Source of the DNA: Streptomyces sp. NBC_01431
GTDB taxonomy: Bacteria; Actinomycetota; Actinomycetes; Streptomycetales; Streptomycetaceae
Length of the DNA stretch: 64,000 bases
NCBI RefSeq assembly: GCF_036231355.1
Contig: NZ_CP109496.1
Coordinates: 2,170,001 to 2,234,000 of the forward strand
Direction of reading: 5' to 3'
The notes beneath the pieces were generated by a model. The model ran no database searches. It was not told where the DNA came from and saw only the letters and a program-made list of their open reading frames with translations. The position numbers and the translations under genes were made by a program. Positions 41,929 through 51,259 of the stretch are shown one piece after another; positions within the stretch are counted from its first letter, which is position 1, and every line of letters starts with the position of its first letter.

Positions 41929-44100
41929 ATGGAGCACACCAGCAACGCGGATCTGCGCACCGAGGCCGACGCCGTCCTCGCCCGTCTCGTCGGGGACCCC
42001 ACCGGCACCGCGCGGCTGCGCGAGGACCAGTGGCGGGCGATCGAGGCGCTGGTCGCCGACAAACGGCGGGCGCTCGTCGTGCAGCGCACCGGCTGGGGCA
42101 AGTCCGCGGTGTACTTCGTGGCGACCGCCCTGCTGCGGGCCGCCGGCGCGGGCCCGACCGTGATCGTCTCCCCGCTGCTCGCGCTGATGCGCAACCAGGT
42201 CGAGGCCGCGGCCAGGGCGGGCATCACCGCCCGGACGATCAACTCCGCCAATCCGGAGGAGTGGGACACCATCCAGGCCGAGGTCGCGGCGGGCGCGGTG
42301 GACGTCCTGCTCGTATCGCCCGAGCGCCTCAACAACCCGGATTTCAGGGACAACGTGCTGCCCAAGCTGTCCGCCGCCACCGGTCTGCTGGTGGTGGACG
42401 AGGCGCACTGCATCTCCGACTGGGGGCACGACTTCCGCCCCGACTACCGCAGGCTGCGCACCATGCTGGCCGAACTGCCGCCGGGCGTACCGGTCCTTGC
42501 CACCACGGCCACCGCCAACGCCCGGGTGACGGCGGACGTGGCCGAGCAGCTCGGCACCGGCGGCGGCTCGGACGCGCTGGTGCTGCGCGGCCCCCTCGAC
42601 CGCGAGAGTCTGAGCCTGAACGTCCTGTCCCTGCCCGACGCCGCCCACCGCCTCGCCTGGCTCGCCGACCACCTCGACGACCTGCCGGGCTCCGGGATCA
42701 TCTACACCCTGACGGTCGCGACGGCCGAGGAGATCACCGCGTATCTGCGCCAGCGCGGGCACACCGTCGCCTCGTACACCGGCAAGACCGAGAACGCGGA
42801 TCGCCAGCAGGCCGAGGACGACCTGCTCGCCAACCGGGTCAAGGCTCTGGTCGCCACGTCCGCGCTCGGCATGGGCTTCGACAAGCCGGACCTGGGTTTC
42901 GTGGTCCACCTGGGCTCGCCCTCCTCACCCATCGCCTATTACCAGCAGGTGGGCCGCGCGGGCCGCGGGGTGGCTCATGCGGAGGTGCTGCTGCTGCCGG
43001 GCCGCGAGGACGAGGCGATCTGGAAATACTTCGCGTCGGTGGCCTTCCCGCCCGAGGAGCAGGTCCGGCGCACCCTGGACGTGCTGGCGCAGGCGGACCG
43101 CCCACTGTCGCTGCCCGCCCTGGAACCGCTCGTGGAGCTGCGGCGTACCCGCCTGGAGACCATGCTCAAGGTGCTTGACGTGGACGGTGCGGTGCGCCGG
43201 GTCAAGGGCGGCTGGACCACCACGGGTCAGCCCTGGGCGTACGACACCGAGCGGTACGCCTGGGTCGCCCGGCAGCGTTCGGCCGAGCAACAGGCGATGC
43301 GCGACTACGCCTCGGCCACCGGCTGCCGGATGGAGTTCCTGCGCCGCCAGCTGGACGACGAACAGGCGGCGCCGTGCGGGCGCTGCGACAACTGCGCGGG
43401 CGCCCGCTTCACGGCGGACGTGTCGGATACGGCACTCGACGCCGCGCGCGGCGAACTGACCAGGCCCGGCGTGGAGGTGGAGCCCCGCAAGATGTGGCCC
43501 ACGGGTCTGCCCGCGATCGGCATCGAGCTGAAGGGGCGCATTCCGGCGGGCGAACTGGCCTTCCCCGGAAGGGCCTTGGGAAGACTTTCGGACATCGGCT
43601 GGGGCAACCGGCTGCGCCCGATGCTCGCGCCGGGCGCCCCGGACGGGCCGGTGCCGGACGATGTGGTGCAGGCGGTGGTGAGCGTCCTGGCCGACTGGGC
43701 GAAGGGTCCGGGCGGCTGGGCCTCGGGCGAGGCCGGCGCGCCGGCGCGGCCCGCCGGAGTGGTGACCGTGCCCTCGCGCACCCGGCCGGCACTGGTCGCG
43801 TCGCTGGGCGCGCGGATCGCGGAGATCGGCCGGATGCCGCTGCTCGGCTCACTCGCCTACGCCGAGGGTCCGGCGGGTGAGCGGGTCCCCCAGTCCAACA
43901 GCGCCCAGCGGGTGCGTGCCCTGCACGACGCGTTCACGGTCCCGGACGAGCTGGCTGCCGCGCTGGCCGGATCGGCGGGCCCGGTACTGCTCGTCGACGA
44001 CGCCTGCGACACGGGTTGGACACTGGCGGTGGCGGCCAGGCTGCTGCGCCGCTCCGGAGCCGAGGGGGTGTTCCCACTGGTCCTGGCCAGCCAGTCGTAG
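41929..44100 (+). CDS. RecQ-family DNA helicase with C-terminal phosphoribosyltransferase-like tail
   Basis: 723 residues. SF2 motifs: Walker A-like QRTGWGKSAVYF, VVDEAHCISDWGHDFRPDY, ATSALGMGFDKPD and QVGRAGRG. Four cysteines (C in GCRMEF; CGRCDNC) form the RecQ zinc site. There is no HRDC domain. Instead the last ~190 residues end in VLLVDDACDTGWTLAVAARL (from about 686), the PRPP-loop signature of type I phosphoribosyltransferases. This architecture is seen in actinobacterial RecQ-like proteins, but the tail's function is unproven. The ATG at 41929 follows GGGGG. Confidence 0.93.
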   Translation: MEHTSNADLRTEADAVLARLVGDPTGTARLREDQWRAIEALVADKRRALVVQRTGWGKSAVYFVATALLRAAGAGPTVIVSPLLALMRNQVEAAARAGITARTINSANPEEWDTIQAEVAAGAVDVLLVSPERLNNPDFRDNVLPKLSAATGLLVVDEAHCISDWGHDFRPDYRRLRTMLAELPPGVPVLATTATANARVTADVAEQLGTGGGSDALVLRGPLDRESLSLNVLSLPDAAHRLAWLADHLDDLPGSGIIYTLTVATAEEITAYLRQRGHTVASYTGKTENADRQQAEDDLLANRVKALVATSALGMGFDKPDLGFVVHLGSPSSPIAYYQQVGRAGRGVAHAEVLLLPGREDEAIWKYFASVAFPPEEQVRRTLDVLAQADRPLSLPALEPLVELRRTRLETMLKVLDVDGAVRRVKGGWTTTGQPWAYDTERYAWVARQRSAEQQAMRDYASATGCRMEFLRRQLDDEQAAPCGRCDNCAGARFTADVSDTALDAARGELTRPGVEVEPRKMWPTGLPAIGIELKGRIPAGELAFPGRALGRLSDIGWGNRLRPMLAPGAPDGPVPDDVVQAVVSVLADWAKGPGGWASGEAGAPARPAGVVTVPSRTRPALVASLGARIAEIGRMPLLGSLAYAEGPAGERVPQSNSAQRVRALHDAFTVPDELAAALAGSAGPVLLVDDACDTGWTLAVAARLLRRSGAEGVFPLVLASQS

Positions 44101-44317
44101 CGGCAGGGATGACCCCGGCCGGGGCGGGGCAGGGATATGAGTGCCATACCCGCTGATTCGGGTCAGCCTCACCAATTGCTCGTTGCCGCCCGACCGTACG
44201 GCAGCGAGAATTGGAGCCGCCCCCGCACGGTCCCCCTGTGGTCCGACAGGGCTGTGCCGTGGTGCGCCGTCACCCGACCCTGCCCGCACCGTGGGCGCGT
44301 ATCCGGAAGGGAGGACC

Positions 44318-44959
44318 GTGACTTTCGGATTCGCTCCGTCCGCAGCCTCGGCAGCGGCGTCCGTTCCCATACCGGCCGACTCCGCGCACCGCTTGGCCAG
44401 GGTCCTGGAGCCCGCCGAGTGGGCGGCGGCGGGGATCCCGCTGCTGCGCAATCCCCGCGAGGTCGTCAGCGGACTCCACGCCCGGCACCTGCCGACGCCG
44501 ACGACCGCCGTCGTCGCGGTGCTCGACCACGAGGAACGGCTCGCCGCCAGCGCGTCGTTCACCCGGCGCGCCACACCGGCCGACGGCTGGGAGTTCCGCA
44601 ACGCGCTGCTCGCGCATCTGCGCCGGGTGATCCCGCACGATCTGCGCCGCCGCACTCCGGTGCGCACCGCCGTGCTGCTCTACTGCCGCGACGGCGACGA
44701 GCGGTGGACGGAGGAGGACGGCGCCTGGATGTGGGGGCTGCGGGACGCCTGCACCCTGCACGGCCTGCGGTGTGGTGCGTACATCACGCTCACCCGGGCC
44801 GGCTGGCAGGTGCTCGGCGAGGGCCGGGGCGGCCGCCGCCCCAGCACCACGGCCGGGCCCGGCTCGCTGGCGGACGCGGAGAGTGAACTGGCCGCGCCGC
44901 TGTCGCTGCGCTCGGCAACCGGCGCGGTGGAGATGCTGCGCAGGACGGCAGCGCGCTGA
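44318..44959 (+). CDS. Conserved-looking protein of unknown function
   Basis: 213 residues, high G/C in third positions, with a strong GGAAGGGAGG before the GTG start. No domain recognised. Features: an Ala-rich N-terminus; VVSGLHARHLPTPTTAVVAV; a central VRTAVLLYCRDGDERWTEED; an aromatic MWGLRDACTLHGLRCGAYIT. No membrane segment or signal peptide. It follows the RecQ-type helicase on the same strand after 217 bp, so co-expression is possible but not shown. Confidence 0.8.
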   Translation: MTFGFAPSAASAAASVPIPADSAHRLARVLEPAEWAAAGIPLLRNPREVVSGLHARHLPTPTTAVVAVLDHEERLAASASFTRRATPADGWEFRNALLAHLRRVIPHDLRRRTPVRTAVLLYCRDGDERWTEEDGAWMWGLRDACTLHGLRCGAYITLTRAGWQVLGEGRGGRRPSTTAGPGSLADAESELAAPLSLRSATGAVEMLRRTAAR

Positions 44960-45136
44960 ACCGTTCCGGCACGCCCTGTGCAGTGCTGAGCCCGACGGCG
45001 ACGGAGCCCGAGCGGGGCACGGCGGAACGGCCGCCGCGCTGCGGAGCGCCCACCCCGGGCTCCCGGGCCGGGCCCGTGAGGACCCGGGCCCGCGAGGAGC
45101 CGAGACCGCGGGCAACTCCGCACCCGGTCCGGGAGT

Positions 45137-45754
45137 TCAGACCCCGGCGCCGAGGGCCGCGTTGATGCGCTGCGGGTCGCCGCAGACAATGAGCAGCGCC
45201 TCGGCACGGCCCAGTGCGAGTGGCAGCGCGGCGGCGGCCGCATCGTCGTCGGCGTTGACGGCGACGACCACGACCGGCCGGGCCGAAGCCCGTCCCACCG
45301 CGCCGGCACCGGCGTAGAAGACGTCGTCACGTGCGTCGTGCTGGGCCCAGTACGCGTCCTCACCGAAGGACAACTCGTGAGCCGCCCACGGGTGGAGCTC
45401 ACCGGTGGTCAGGACCAGGATGTCGCCCGGCGCGCGGCCGGAGTCGAGCAACAGGTCCACCGCTTCGCCCGCGGCGTCGAGCGCGCCGTCGGCCGGAGCC
45501 GGGATCAGCTGGATCTGCGGCCCGGTGGACGGTTTCGACCGGGTCGCCGGGGTCTGCGCGGCGGGGCTGTGCGTCCGCTGCGCGGGGGGCGTGGGCCGGG
45601 CCGGGCCGGGGCCCGGACGACCGGGACGCGGTGCGGCCGCGGGACGCGGACCGGGTACGGGGCGAGGGGTCTGCGCGGTGCGGCCGGCGGCCGGGGTGAC
45701 GCGGGGACCCTGGGCACTCTCGTGAATCTGAGGCTCCTCGGGGATGAGAGGCAT
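45137..45754 (-). CDS. Uncharacterised Pro-rich protein with helicase-C-like tail
   Basis: 205 residues. A Pro/Ala/Arg-rich disordered N-terminus (about 1-80) precedes a compact domain: PQIQLIPAPADGALDAAGEA, GDILVLTTGELHPWAAHELS, DDVFYAGAGA, VVVVAVNADDD and RAEALLIVCGDPQRINAALG. The last segments resemble the end of SF1 helicases (UvrD/RecD C-terminal fold), but no ATPase motif is present. This is a resemblance I infer, not an established family. It converges with the unknown gene at 44318. A separate gene, rnhB, lies upstream on the same strand. Confidence 0.75.
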   Translation of the reverse strand: MPLIPEEPQIHESAQGPRVTPAAGRTAQTPRPVPGPRPAAAPRPGRPGPGPARPTPPAQRTHSPAAQTPATRSKPSTGPQIQLIPAPADGALDAAGEAVDLLLDSGRAPGDILVLTTGELHPWAAHELSFGEDAYWAQHDARDDVFYAGAGAVGRASARPVVVVAVNADDDAAAAALPLALGRAEALLIVCGDPQRINAALGAGV

Positions 45755-45978
45755 GAGTGGATGTCTATCAAATGCCGGTGAAAGCGCCACCGGCGGGTGG
45801 GGCACAAAGGTGCGATCGGGGCGGAGTCTCCCCGCAACTGGGCGTGAAAGTCCAGGGATTTCGGGCAGTGGCGCCGGACTTTCCGGACGTCCGCGAAGCG
45901 GATCGGAGGACTCCGGCAACCGGACCCGACGGCGGGGGAAACGGACCGAGAACCTCCGGGACTCGGCCGGAATCCGGG

Positions 45979-46689
45979 TCAGAAGTCGAAGCCGAGCTGT
46001 CCCCCGCTTTCGAGTGCGGCCGCCTCCACGGAAAGCCGCGTCTTCTTCAGGTGCCGCCACTGCGGCAGCCCGTCCAGATACGACCACGACAGCCGGTGGT
46101 ACGGGGTCGGGCCCCGCTCCTCCAGCGCCACCTTGTGCACGGGCGAGGGGTAGCCGGCGTTGTCGGCGAACCCGAATCCCGCGTACTCCCCCTGCACGCC
46201 CGCCAGTTCGGCCATCATCGCGTCCCTGCGCACCTTGGCGATCACCGAGGCGGCCGCCACGGCGACGCAGGACTGGTCCCCCTTGATCACCGTACGGACC
46301 CGCCAGGGCAGTCCGAGGTAGTCGTGCTTTCCGTCGAGGATCACCGCGTCCGGCCGCACCGGCAGCGCTTCCAGGGCGCGCACGGCGGCCAGCCGCAGGG
46401 CCGCGGTCATGCCCAGCTCGTCGATCTCCTCCGGCGAGGAGTCGCCGAGCGCGTAGGCGGTGACCCAGCCTTCGAGCACCGCGGCGAGTTCCGTGCGGCG
46501 TTTGGGGCTGATCAACTTGGAGTCGGTGAGCCCGGCGGGCGGGCGTCGCAGTCCGGTGACGGCGGCGCACACCGTGACGGGACCGGCCCACGCCCCGCGT
46601 CCGACTTCGTCGACACCGGCGACGATCTTGGCGCCGGTGGTGGCGCGAATCGAGCGCTCGACGCTGTGGGTGGGTGGTTCGTACGGCAT
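45979..46689 (-). CDS. rnhB: Ribonuclease HII
   Basis: 236 residues. Cuts RNA in RNA/DNA hybrids and at single embedded ribonucleotides. The metal site has D27-E28 in [13 protein letters not shown], with further acidic positions in LDGKHDYL and the [14 protein letters not shown] loop. [13 protein letters not shown] and [13 protein letters not shown] are class HII signatures. The enzyme is full-length. Confidence 0.95.
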   Translation of the reverse strand: MPYEPPTHSVERSIRATTGAKIVAGVDEVGRGAWAGPVTVCAAVTGLRRPPAGLTDSKLISPKRRTELAAVLEGWVTAYALGDSSPEEIDELGMTAALRLAAVRALEALPVRPDAVILDGKHDYLGLPWRVRTVIKGDQSCVAVAAASVIAKVRRDAMMAELAGVQGEYAGFGFADNAGYPSPVHKVALEERGPTPYHRLSWSYLDGLPQWRHLKKTRLSVEAAALESGGQLGFDF

Positions 46690-46810
46690 GACGCTGCAAG
46701 GTTACGCCGCCGGGGGCCGCGCCCGACACCCAGGTCACCAAGCAGCGCGGGCCGGCTCGCTACCGGCAACCGAAGTGGCCGCACCAAGGCTGGGCTCAGG
46801 CGGGACGTGG

Positions 46811-46895
46811 GTGCAGGCGGTATGCCGGTGCGGGCGACATGCCGGCGCGGGCGGCATACGGTGCAGGGAAGCATGCCGGTGCAGGCGGTATGCCG
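46811..46895. repeat. Five 17-bp tandem repeats beside the TetR gene
   Basis: Units are variants of gtgcaggcggtatgccg; the first and last are identical. The array ends one base before the TetR stop codon and lies between that gene and rnhB. Confidence 0.9.
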
Positions 46896-46896
46896 T

Positions 46897-47532
46897 TCAG
46901 CAACTACCGGGGCGCAGCAGCGGCACCATCACCTGATCGATCATCGCGGCGATCTCCTCGTCCCGCCATTCGCTTCCGCACACCTTGGAACGGAACATCA
47001 TCAGCCCCGGGATCACGTCGAAGACCAGCTCTCCGGTGGCATCCGGGCGCACGTCGCCCCTCTCGATTCCCCGCTGCACCACTTCCCGGAAGAGCAGGTT
47101 GGCGGGCTCGATCACCCGGCGAAGGATCAGAGTGTGGAACCGGTCGGCCGCGGTGTGGTCACACTCGTAAAGAACCGAACGCAGCGCGTGACCGGACCGC
47201 GAGTACATCGTCCCGCGGATCCGTCGGCACAGCTGGTAGAGGTCCTCGCGCACCGAACCGTGGTCCTCGACCGTGTCGAGATCGGGGAGTCCGGACCGTA
47301 GCGCGTCCTCGACCAGATCTCCCTTGGTGGGCCAGCGGCGGTAGATCGCGGCCTTGCCGGTCTGGGCACCGGCGGCCACTCCCTCCATGGTGAGGCCGCT
47401 CCAGCCCACCGTGCTCAGCTGCTCAAGCGCGGCGTCAAGGATCGCCTGCTCCAGAACGGAGCCACGGCGGCGCAGCGAGACGGGCTGCGCCGCCGTGGCC
47501 GTGGCCGTGGCGGTGGCGCGCGAAGTAGCCAT
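46897..47532 (-). CDS. TetR-family transcriptional repressor
   Basis: 211 residues. After an Ala/Thr-rich lead the HTH reads GWSGLTMEGVAAGAQTGKAA with IYRRWPTKGDLV. A TetR ligand domain follows (C-terminal type seen in TetR_C_11-like proteins, an inference). It is divergent from an MFS efflux gene, and a 22-bp inverted repeat sits in the gap, so it is probably the pump's repressor. GGAGAG precedes the ATG. Confidence 0.92.
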   Translation of the reverse strand: MATSRATATATATAAQPVSLRRRGSVLEQAILDAALEQLSTVGWSGLTMEGVAAGAQTGKAAIYRRWPTKGDLVEDALRSGLPDLDTVEDHGSVREDLYQLCRRIRGTMYSRSGHALRSVLYECDHTAADRFHTLILRRVIEPANLLFREVVQRGIERGDVRPDATGELVFDVIPGLMMFRSKVCGSEWRDEEIAAMIDQVMVPLLRPGSC

Positions 47533-47672
47533 GTTCTTCTCTCCGTTGGGGACTCCGCGGGGAACGGATACCCCCTGTTGGGAACAGGCGCCCCCACCAT
47601 TCGGGCCGAGATTTCGGCCAGCGGGGCCGGGGTTCGAACCATTGGGGGCGGGGCTGGAAACCCTTGGGGAGG

Positions 47673-47731
47673 GGTGTCGCAGCCAGTGCGGGACGAGGGT
47701 TGCAGCCGGTTTGCGGGACGGGGGTTGCAGC
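47673..47731. repeat. About 24-bp imperfect tandem repeat in the TetR/MFS gap
   Basis: gYcgcagccagtgcgggacg-like units repeat about 2.5 times. The rest of the 47533-47910 gap holds other G-rich near-repeats, the operator, and no gene. Confidence 0.65.
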
Positions 47732-47870
47732 GTACGTGCGTGATGGCGCTCCGTGCTCCATGGTGGCCCAGCGTCACCCCGATGTTCCAGACGCCGTCCG
47801 CCCCCGCTGAAGCCCAACTCGCAAGGAAAAGGCTTGTGTTCGGTCTCGGCCACTCACTATCGTCACCCAT

Positions 47871-47892
47871 TAGTGAACGGAAGCGTTCACTA
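47871..47892. promoter_or_regulatory. TetR operator upstream of the MFS gene
   Basis: TAGTGAACG-gaag-CGTTCACTA is a perfect 9+9 inverted repeat, 18 bp before the MFS start codon, likely overlapping its promoter. A half-site-like TCACTATCG occurs at 47854-47862. Confidence 0.82.
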
Positions 47893-47910
47893 TGGATTCC
47901 AGGGGGACCC

Positions 47911-49470
47911 GTGACGCCCAACCCGATCGACACCGCCCGACCAACCGAAGCCCGCCCCGGCCGCAAGGACCGGCCGCCCCGACCCGGCATAGCCCTGACC
48001 GTCATCGCTGCCTGCCAGCTGATGGTGGTGCTCGACGCCACCATCGTGAACATCGCTCTGCCCCACATCCAGACCGCCCTCGGCTTCTCCACCAATGACC
48101 TCACCTGGGTCATCAACGCCTATGCCCTGACCTTCGGCGGTCTGCTGCTGCTCGGCGGCCGGGCCGGTGACCTGATGGGCCGGCGCCGGATGTTCATCAC
48201 CGGCATCCTGCTCTTCACGCTCGCCTCACTGCTCGGCGGATTCGCCCAGGAGCCCTGGCAGTTGCTCGCCGCACGCGCGCTCCAGGGCATCGGCGGAGCG
48301 ATCGCCTCGCCCACGTCGCTGGCTCTGATCGCGACGACGTTCCCGGAGGGCCCGGAGCGAAACCGCGCGTTCGGGGTGTTCGCGGCCGTCTCGGCCGGCG
48401 GCGGCGCGATCGGCCTGCTCGCGGGCGGCATGCTCACCGACTGGCTGAACTGGCGCTCGGTGCTGTTCGTCAACGTACCCATCGGTGTCTTCATCGCCTT
48501 CCTCGCACCCCGGTTCATCAAGGAGTCGGAACGCCATCCGGGCCGCTTCGACCTCGCCGGCGCGCTCGCCTCCACGACGGGCATGGCGGCGCTGGTCTAC
48601 GGGTTCATCCGGGCGTCGACGGACGGCTGGAGCGATCCGCTCACGCTCGGCTCGTTCGGCGCCGCCGTGGTGCTGCTGTTCGCTTTCATCACGGTGGAGC
48701 GCCGGTCGGCCCAGCCCATCACGCCATTGCGGATGTTCGCCGACCGCAACCGTTCCGGTACGTACGTGATGATGCTCAGCCTCGCCGCGGCGATGTTCGG
48801 CATGTTCTTCTTCATCGTGCTGTTCGTGCAGAACGTGCTGCACTACAGCCCGATCAAGGCAGGCCTTGCCTTCCTTCCCGTGACGGTCGCGATCGTCACC
48901 GGCGCGGGTCTCTCCTCCAACCTTCTGCCGAAGCTCGGCCCCAAACCTTTCATGGTGACCGGTACCACCCTCACGGGGCTCGGCATGGCATGGCTCACCC
49001 GGATCGACCCCGGCAGTTCGTACGCCGGCGGGATCCTCGGTCCGATGCTGATGTTCGGATTCGGCATGGGCCTCAACTTCGTGACGCTCACCCTGACTGC
49101 CGTCTCCGGCGTCGCCGACCGGGAATCCGGCGCCGCCTCCGGGCTGTTGAACGCCACCCAGCAGGTCGGCGGCGCGCTCGGCCTCTCCATCCTGACCACC
49201 GTGTTCGGCACCGCGAGCCGCCACGAAGCCACCACCGAGGTCAAGGACTTCCTGGCGAACGGCTCGCCCGAGCAGAAGGCGGCCTTCGTCAAGTCCCGCC
49301 AGTTGCCCGCCCCTTGGAGCGACGCGGTCCTCGCCCACGGCATCGGCACCGCGTTCATCGCCGCCGTCGCCCTGGTCGCCCTGGCGGTCCTCACCGCCGT
49401 GTTCGTCATCCAAGTCCGCAAGAGCGACCTGGAAGCTCTGAGCGGCGCACCGGGCGGCGCGCCCCTGTAG
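47911..49470 (+). CDS. MFS multidrug exporter, DHA2/EmrB-QacA type
   Basis: 519 residues, about 14 membrane helices. VVLDATIVNIALPHIQTAL, LGGRAGDLMGRRRMF (motif A) and AVSAGGGAIGLLAGGML (motif C-like) are hallmarks. The GTG start follows AGGGGGA. Control by the divergent TetR is likely. In this family export of antibiotics or toxic compounds is usual; the natural substrate is unknown. Confidence 0.93.
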   Translation: MTPNPIDTARPTEARPGRKDRPPRPGIALTVIAACQLMVVLDATIVNIALPHIQTALGFSTNDLTWVINAYALTFGGLLLLGGRAGDLMGRRRMFITGILLFTLASLLGGFAQEPWQLLAARALQGIGGAIASPTSLALIATTFPEGPERNRAFGVFAAVSAGGGAIGLLAGGMLTDWLNWRSVLFVNVPIGVFIAFLAPRFIKESERHPGRFDLAGALASTTGMAALVYGFIRASTDGWSDPLTLGSFGAAVVLLFAFITVERRSAQPITPLRMFADRNRSGTYVMMLSLAAAMFGMFFFIVLFVQNVLHYSPIKAGLAFLPVTVAIVTGAGLSSNLLPKLGPKPFMVTGTTLTGLGMAWLTRIDPGSSYAGGILGPMLMFGFGMGLNFVTLTLTAVSGVADRESGAASGLLNATQQVGGALGLSILTTVFGTASRHEATTEVKDFLANGSPEQKAAFVKSRQLPAPWSDAVLAHGIGTAFIAAVALVALAVLTAVFVIQVRKSDLEALSGAPGGAPL

Positions 49471-49657
49471 GCCCCTTGGGTCCCCGGGGCTCCTCGCGCC
49501 CCGGCCCGAAACCTCGGACGCACGCGATCGACGCGGCCACCCCCCCTCCGCGATCTGGCGGGCGGGGCCGCAGGGCGTAACGCGGCTGCGGATCGACACC
49601 GCCTCGCCGGGGGATTTCCCAGCTCCGCCCCGGCAAGCCTGGGCGCTAGCTGGGGCG

Positions 49658-50578
49658 CTAGCCGGCCGGGGTCACCCGGGCCCAGTCCGGCAGGTCCTCG
49701 GTTCGTTCCAGCCAGGCCGCGGGAGGCGCCCCGGCCCGGTCGGCCGCCACCACCCCGCCCACGATCGCGCAGGTCGTGTCGACATCGCCGCCCACCTGCG
49801 CGGTCGTCCAGAACGCCCGCTGGTAGTCGCCGAGCCCGCGCGCCGCCGACCACAGTGCGAACGGCACGGTGTCGTGCGCACTGGTACGCCGCCCCGAGCC
49901 GAGCACGGCGGCCACCGTCCCCGCATCGTCGTAGTCAAGCATGTCCCGCGCCCGCCGCAGCCCGGCGCCGACGGCACTGCGCGGCACCAGGGCGATCACC
50001 CCGTCGAGCAGTTCGCCCGGCTCGGGCGGCCCCGCCGGGGCGGCGACGAGTGCCGAGGCCGCCGCGACGGCCATGGCGCCCACCACCGCCTCACGGTGCT
50101 GGTGCGTCGTGTAGGACGAGATCTCCGCCTGATGCGTGGCCTGTTCCGGGTCGTCGGCGTACCAGGCGCCGAGCGGCGCGATCCGCATGGCGGAACCGTT
50201 GCCCCAGGATCCCTGCCCGTTGAACAGCGCGGAGGCCAGCTCCCGCCAGTCCCCGCCCTCCCTGATCAGCCGGAGCATCCGGTTGACCGCGGGCCCGTAG
50301 CCCCGGTCGAAGTCGTGGTGGTCGGCGAAGGACCGGGCCAGCGCGTCCTGGTCGATCCGGCCCTTGGCGGCCAGCACGGCCAGCACCGAACACGCCATCT
50401 CGGTGTCGTCGGTCCACTGCCAGGGGCCGTCGGGCAGTTCCCGGTTTTTCAGGCGGGGATAGTTGGCGGGCACAAAGAACTGGGAACCCAGCGCGTCGCC
50501 GACGGACAGCCCCCGCAGGCTGCCCAGCGCGCGTTCGAAGCGCGGGTCGAGTGATTCGGTCGAGGAGTCAGCGGTCAT
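49658..50578 (-). CDS. ADP-ribosylglycohydrolase-family protein (DraG/ARH)
   Basis: 306 residues. The two metal-binding motifs of the family are intact: WTDDTEMACSVLA near residue 55 and GGDVDTTCAIVGGVV near 265. SVGDALGSQF marks the N-terminus. The enzyme removes ADP-ribose from proteins or hydrolyses related esters; the substrate here is unknown. It is 12 bp downstream of a histidine phosphatase gene on the same strand, so the two are likely one operon. Confidence 0.92.
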   Translation of the reverse strand: MTADSSTESLDPRFERALGSLRGLSVGDALGSQFFVPANYPRLKNRELPDGPWQWTDDTEMACSVLAVLAAKGRIDQDALARSFADHHDFDRGYGPAVNRMLRLIREGGDWRELASALFNGQGSWGNGSAMRIAPLGAWYADDPEQATHQAEISSYTTHQHREAVVGAMAVAAASALVAAPAGPPEPGELLDGVIALVPRSAVGAGLRRARDMLDYDDAGTVAAVLGSGRRTSAHDTVPFALWSAARGLGDYQRAFWTTAQVGGDVDTTCAIVGGVVAADRAGAPPAAWLERTEDLPDWARVTPAG

Positions 50579-50590
50579 CGCACAGCCACT

Positions 50591-51250
50591 CTATCCGGTG
50601 ATCCCGTACGGCTCCGGGGCGCGCCACCGCTCGAACGGCCGGTCCAGCGAGTAACGGCCGTCCGCCCCGAGCAGCAGCGTCCTGGTCTCGGCGTTCCCCG
50701 GATTGGACAGCGACTCGAAGTCCGCCACGCTCCAGTGGAACCACCGCATGCAGAACAGCCTCATGGTGAGCCCGTGCGTGACGAGCAGCACGTTGGGCGG
50801 ATGGTCCGGTGCCTCGAAGCTGCGGTAGAGGCTCTCCAGGAACGCCCCCACCCGGTCGTACACGTCGGCCCCCGATTCACCCTGCGCGAACCGGTAGAAG
50901 AAGTGGCCGTACGCGTCCCGGTACGCCTTCTGCAGTTTCACGTCGTCCCGGTCCTGCCAGTTCCCCCAGTCCTGCTCGCGGAGCCGCGGCTCCTCCCTGA
51001 TCCGTACCTGCTCCGGGTCCAGGCCCAGTGCCCGGAACGTCTCGTGGGTTCGCCGGTAGGGCGAGACGTAGACGCTGACCCGCTCGCTCCCGAACACCGC
51101 GCGCAGCCGCTCCCCGGTCGCCTCTGCCTGCCGTCTGCCCGCCTCGGTGAGCCTCAGCGCATGGTCGGGCTCGCGCTCGTACACGGTGTCGTCGGCATTG
51201 CCCTCCGACTCGCCGTGCCGGACCAGAACGATGCGCCGCGGTCTTGCCAT
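50591..51250 (-). CDS. Histidine phosphatase / phosphoglycerate mutase-like
   Basis: 219 residues. LVRHGESEGN carries the phospho-accepting histidine, and VLLVTHGLTMRLF the second histidine; SPYRRTHETFRA supplies the phosphate-pocket arginines. It belongs to the phosphatase branch, substrate unknown. The ATG at 51250 is preferred to a TTG two codons upstream. The gene starts right beside an ABC-F gene remnant, so its promoter region may be remodelled. Confidence 0.9.
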   Translation of the reverse strand: MARPRRIVLVRHGESEGNADDTVYEREPDHALRLTEAGRRQAEATGERLRAVFGSERVSVYVSPYRRTHETFRALGLDPEQVRIREEPRLREQDWGNWQDRDDVKLQKAYRDAYGHFFYRFAQGESGADVYDRVGAFLESLYRSFEAPDHPPNVLLVTHGLTMRLFCMRWFHWSVADFESLSNPGNAETRTLLLGADGRYSLDRPFERWRAPEPYGITG

Positions 51251-51259
51251 GCCCAAACT

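Noticed and set aside
47610-47660. GGTTCGAACC resembling a tRNA T-arm
   Set aside because: The flanking 5-bp stem does not pair and no acceptor stem or anticodon arm is present; it belongs to G-rich near-repeats.
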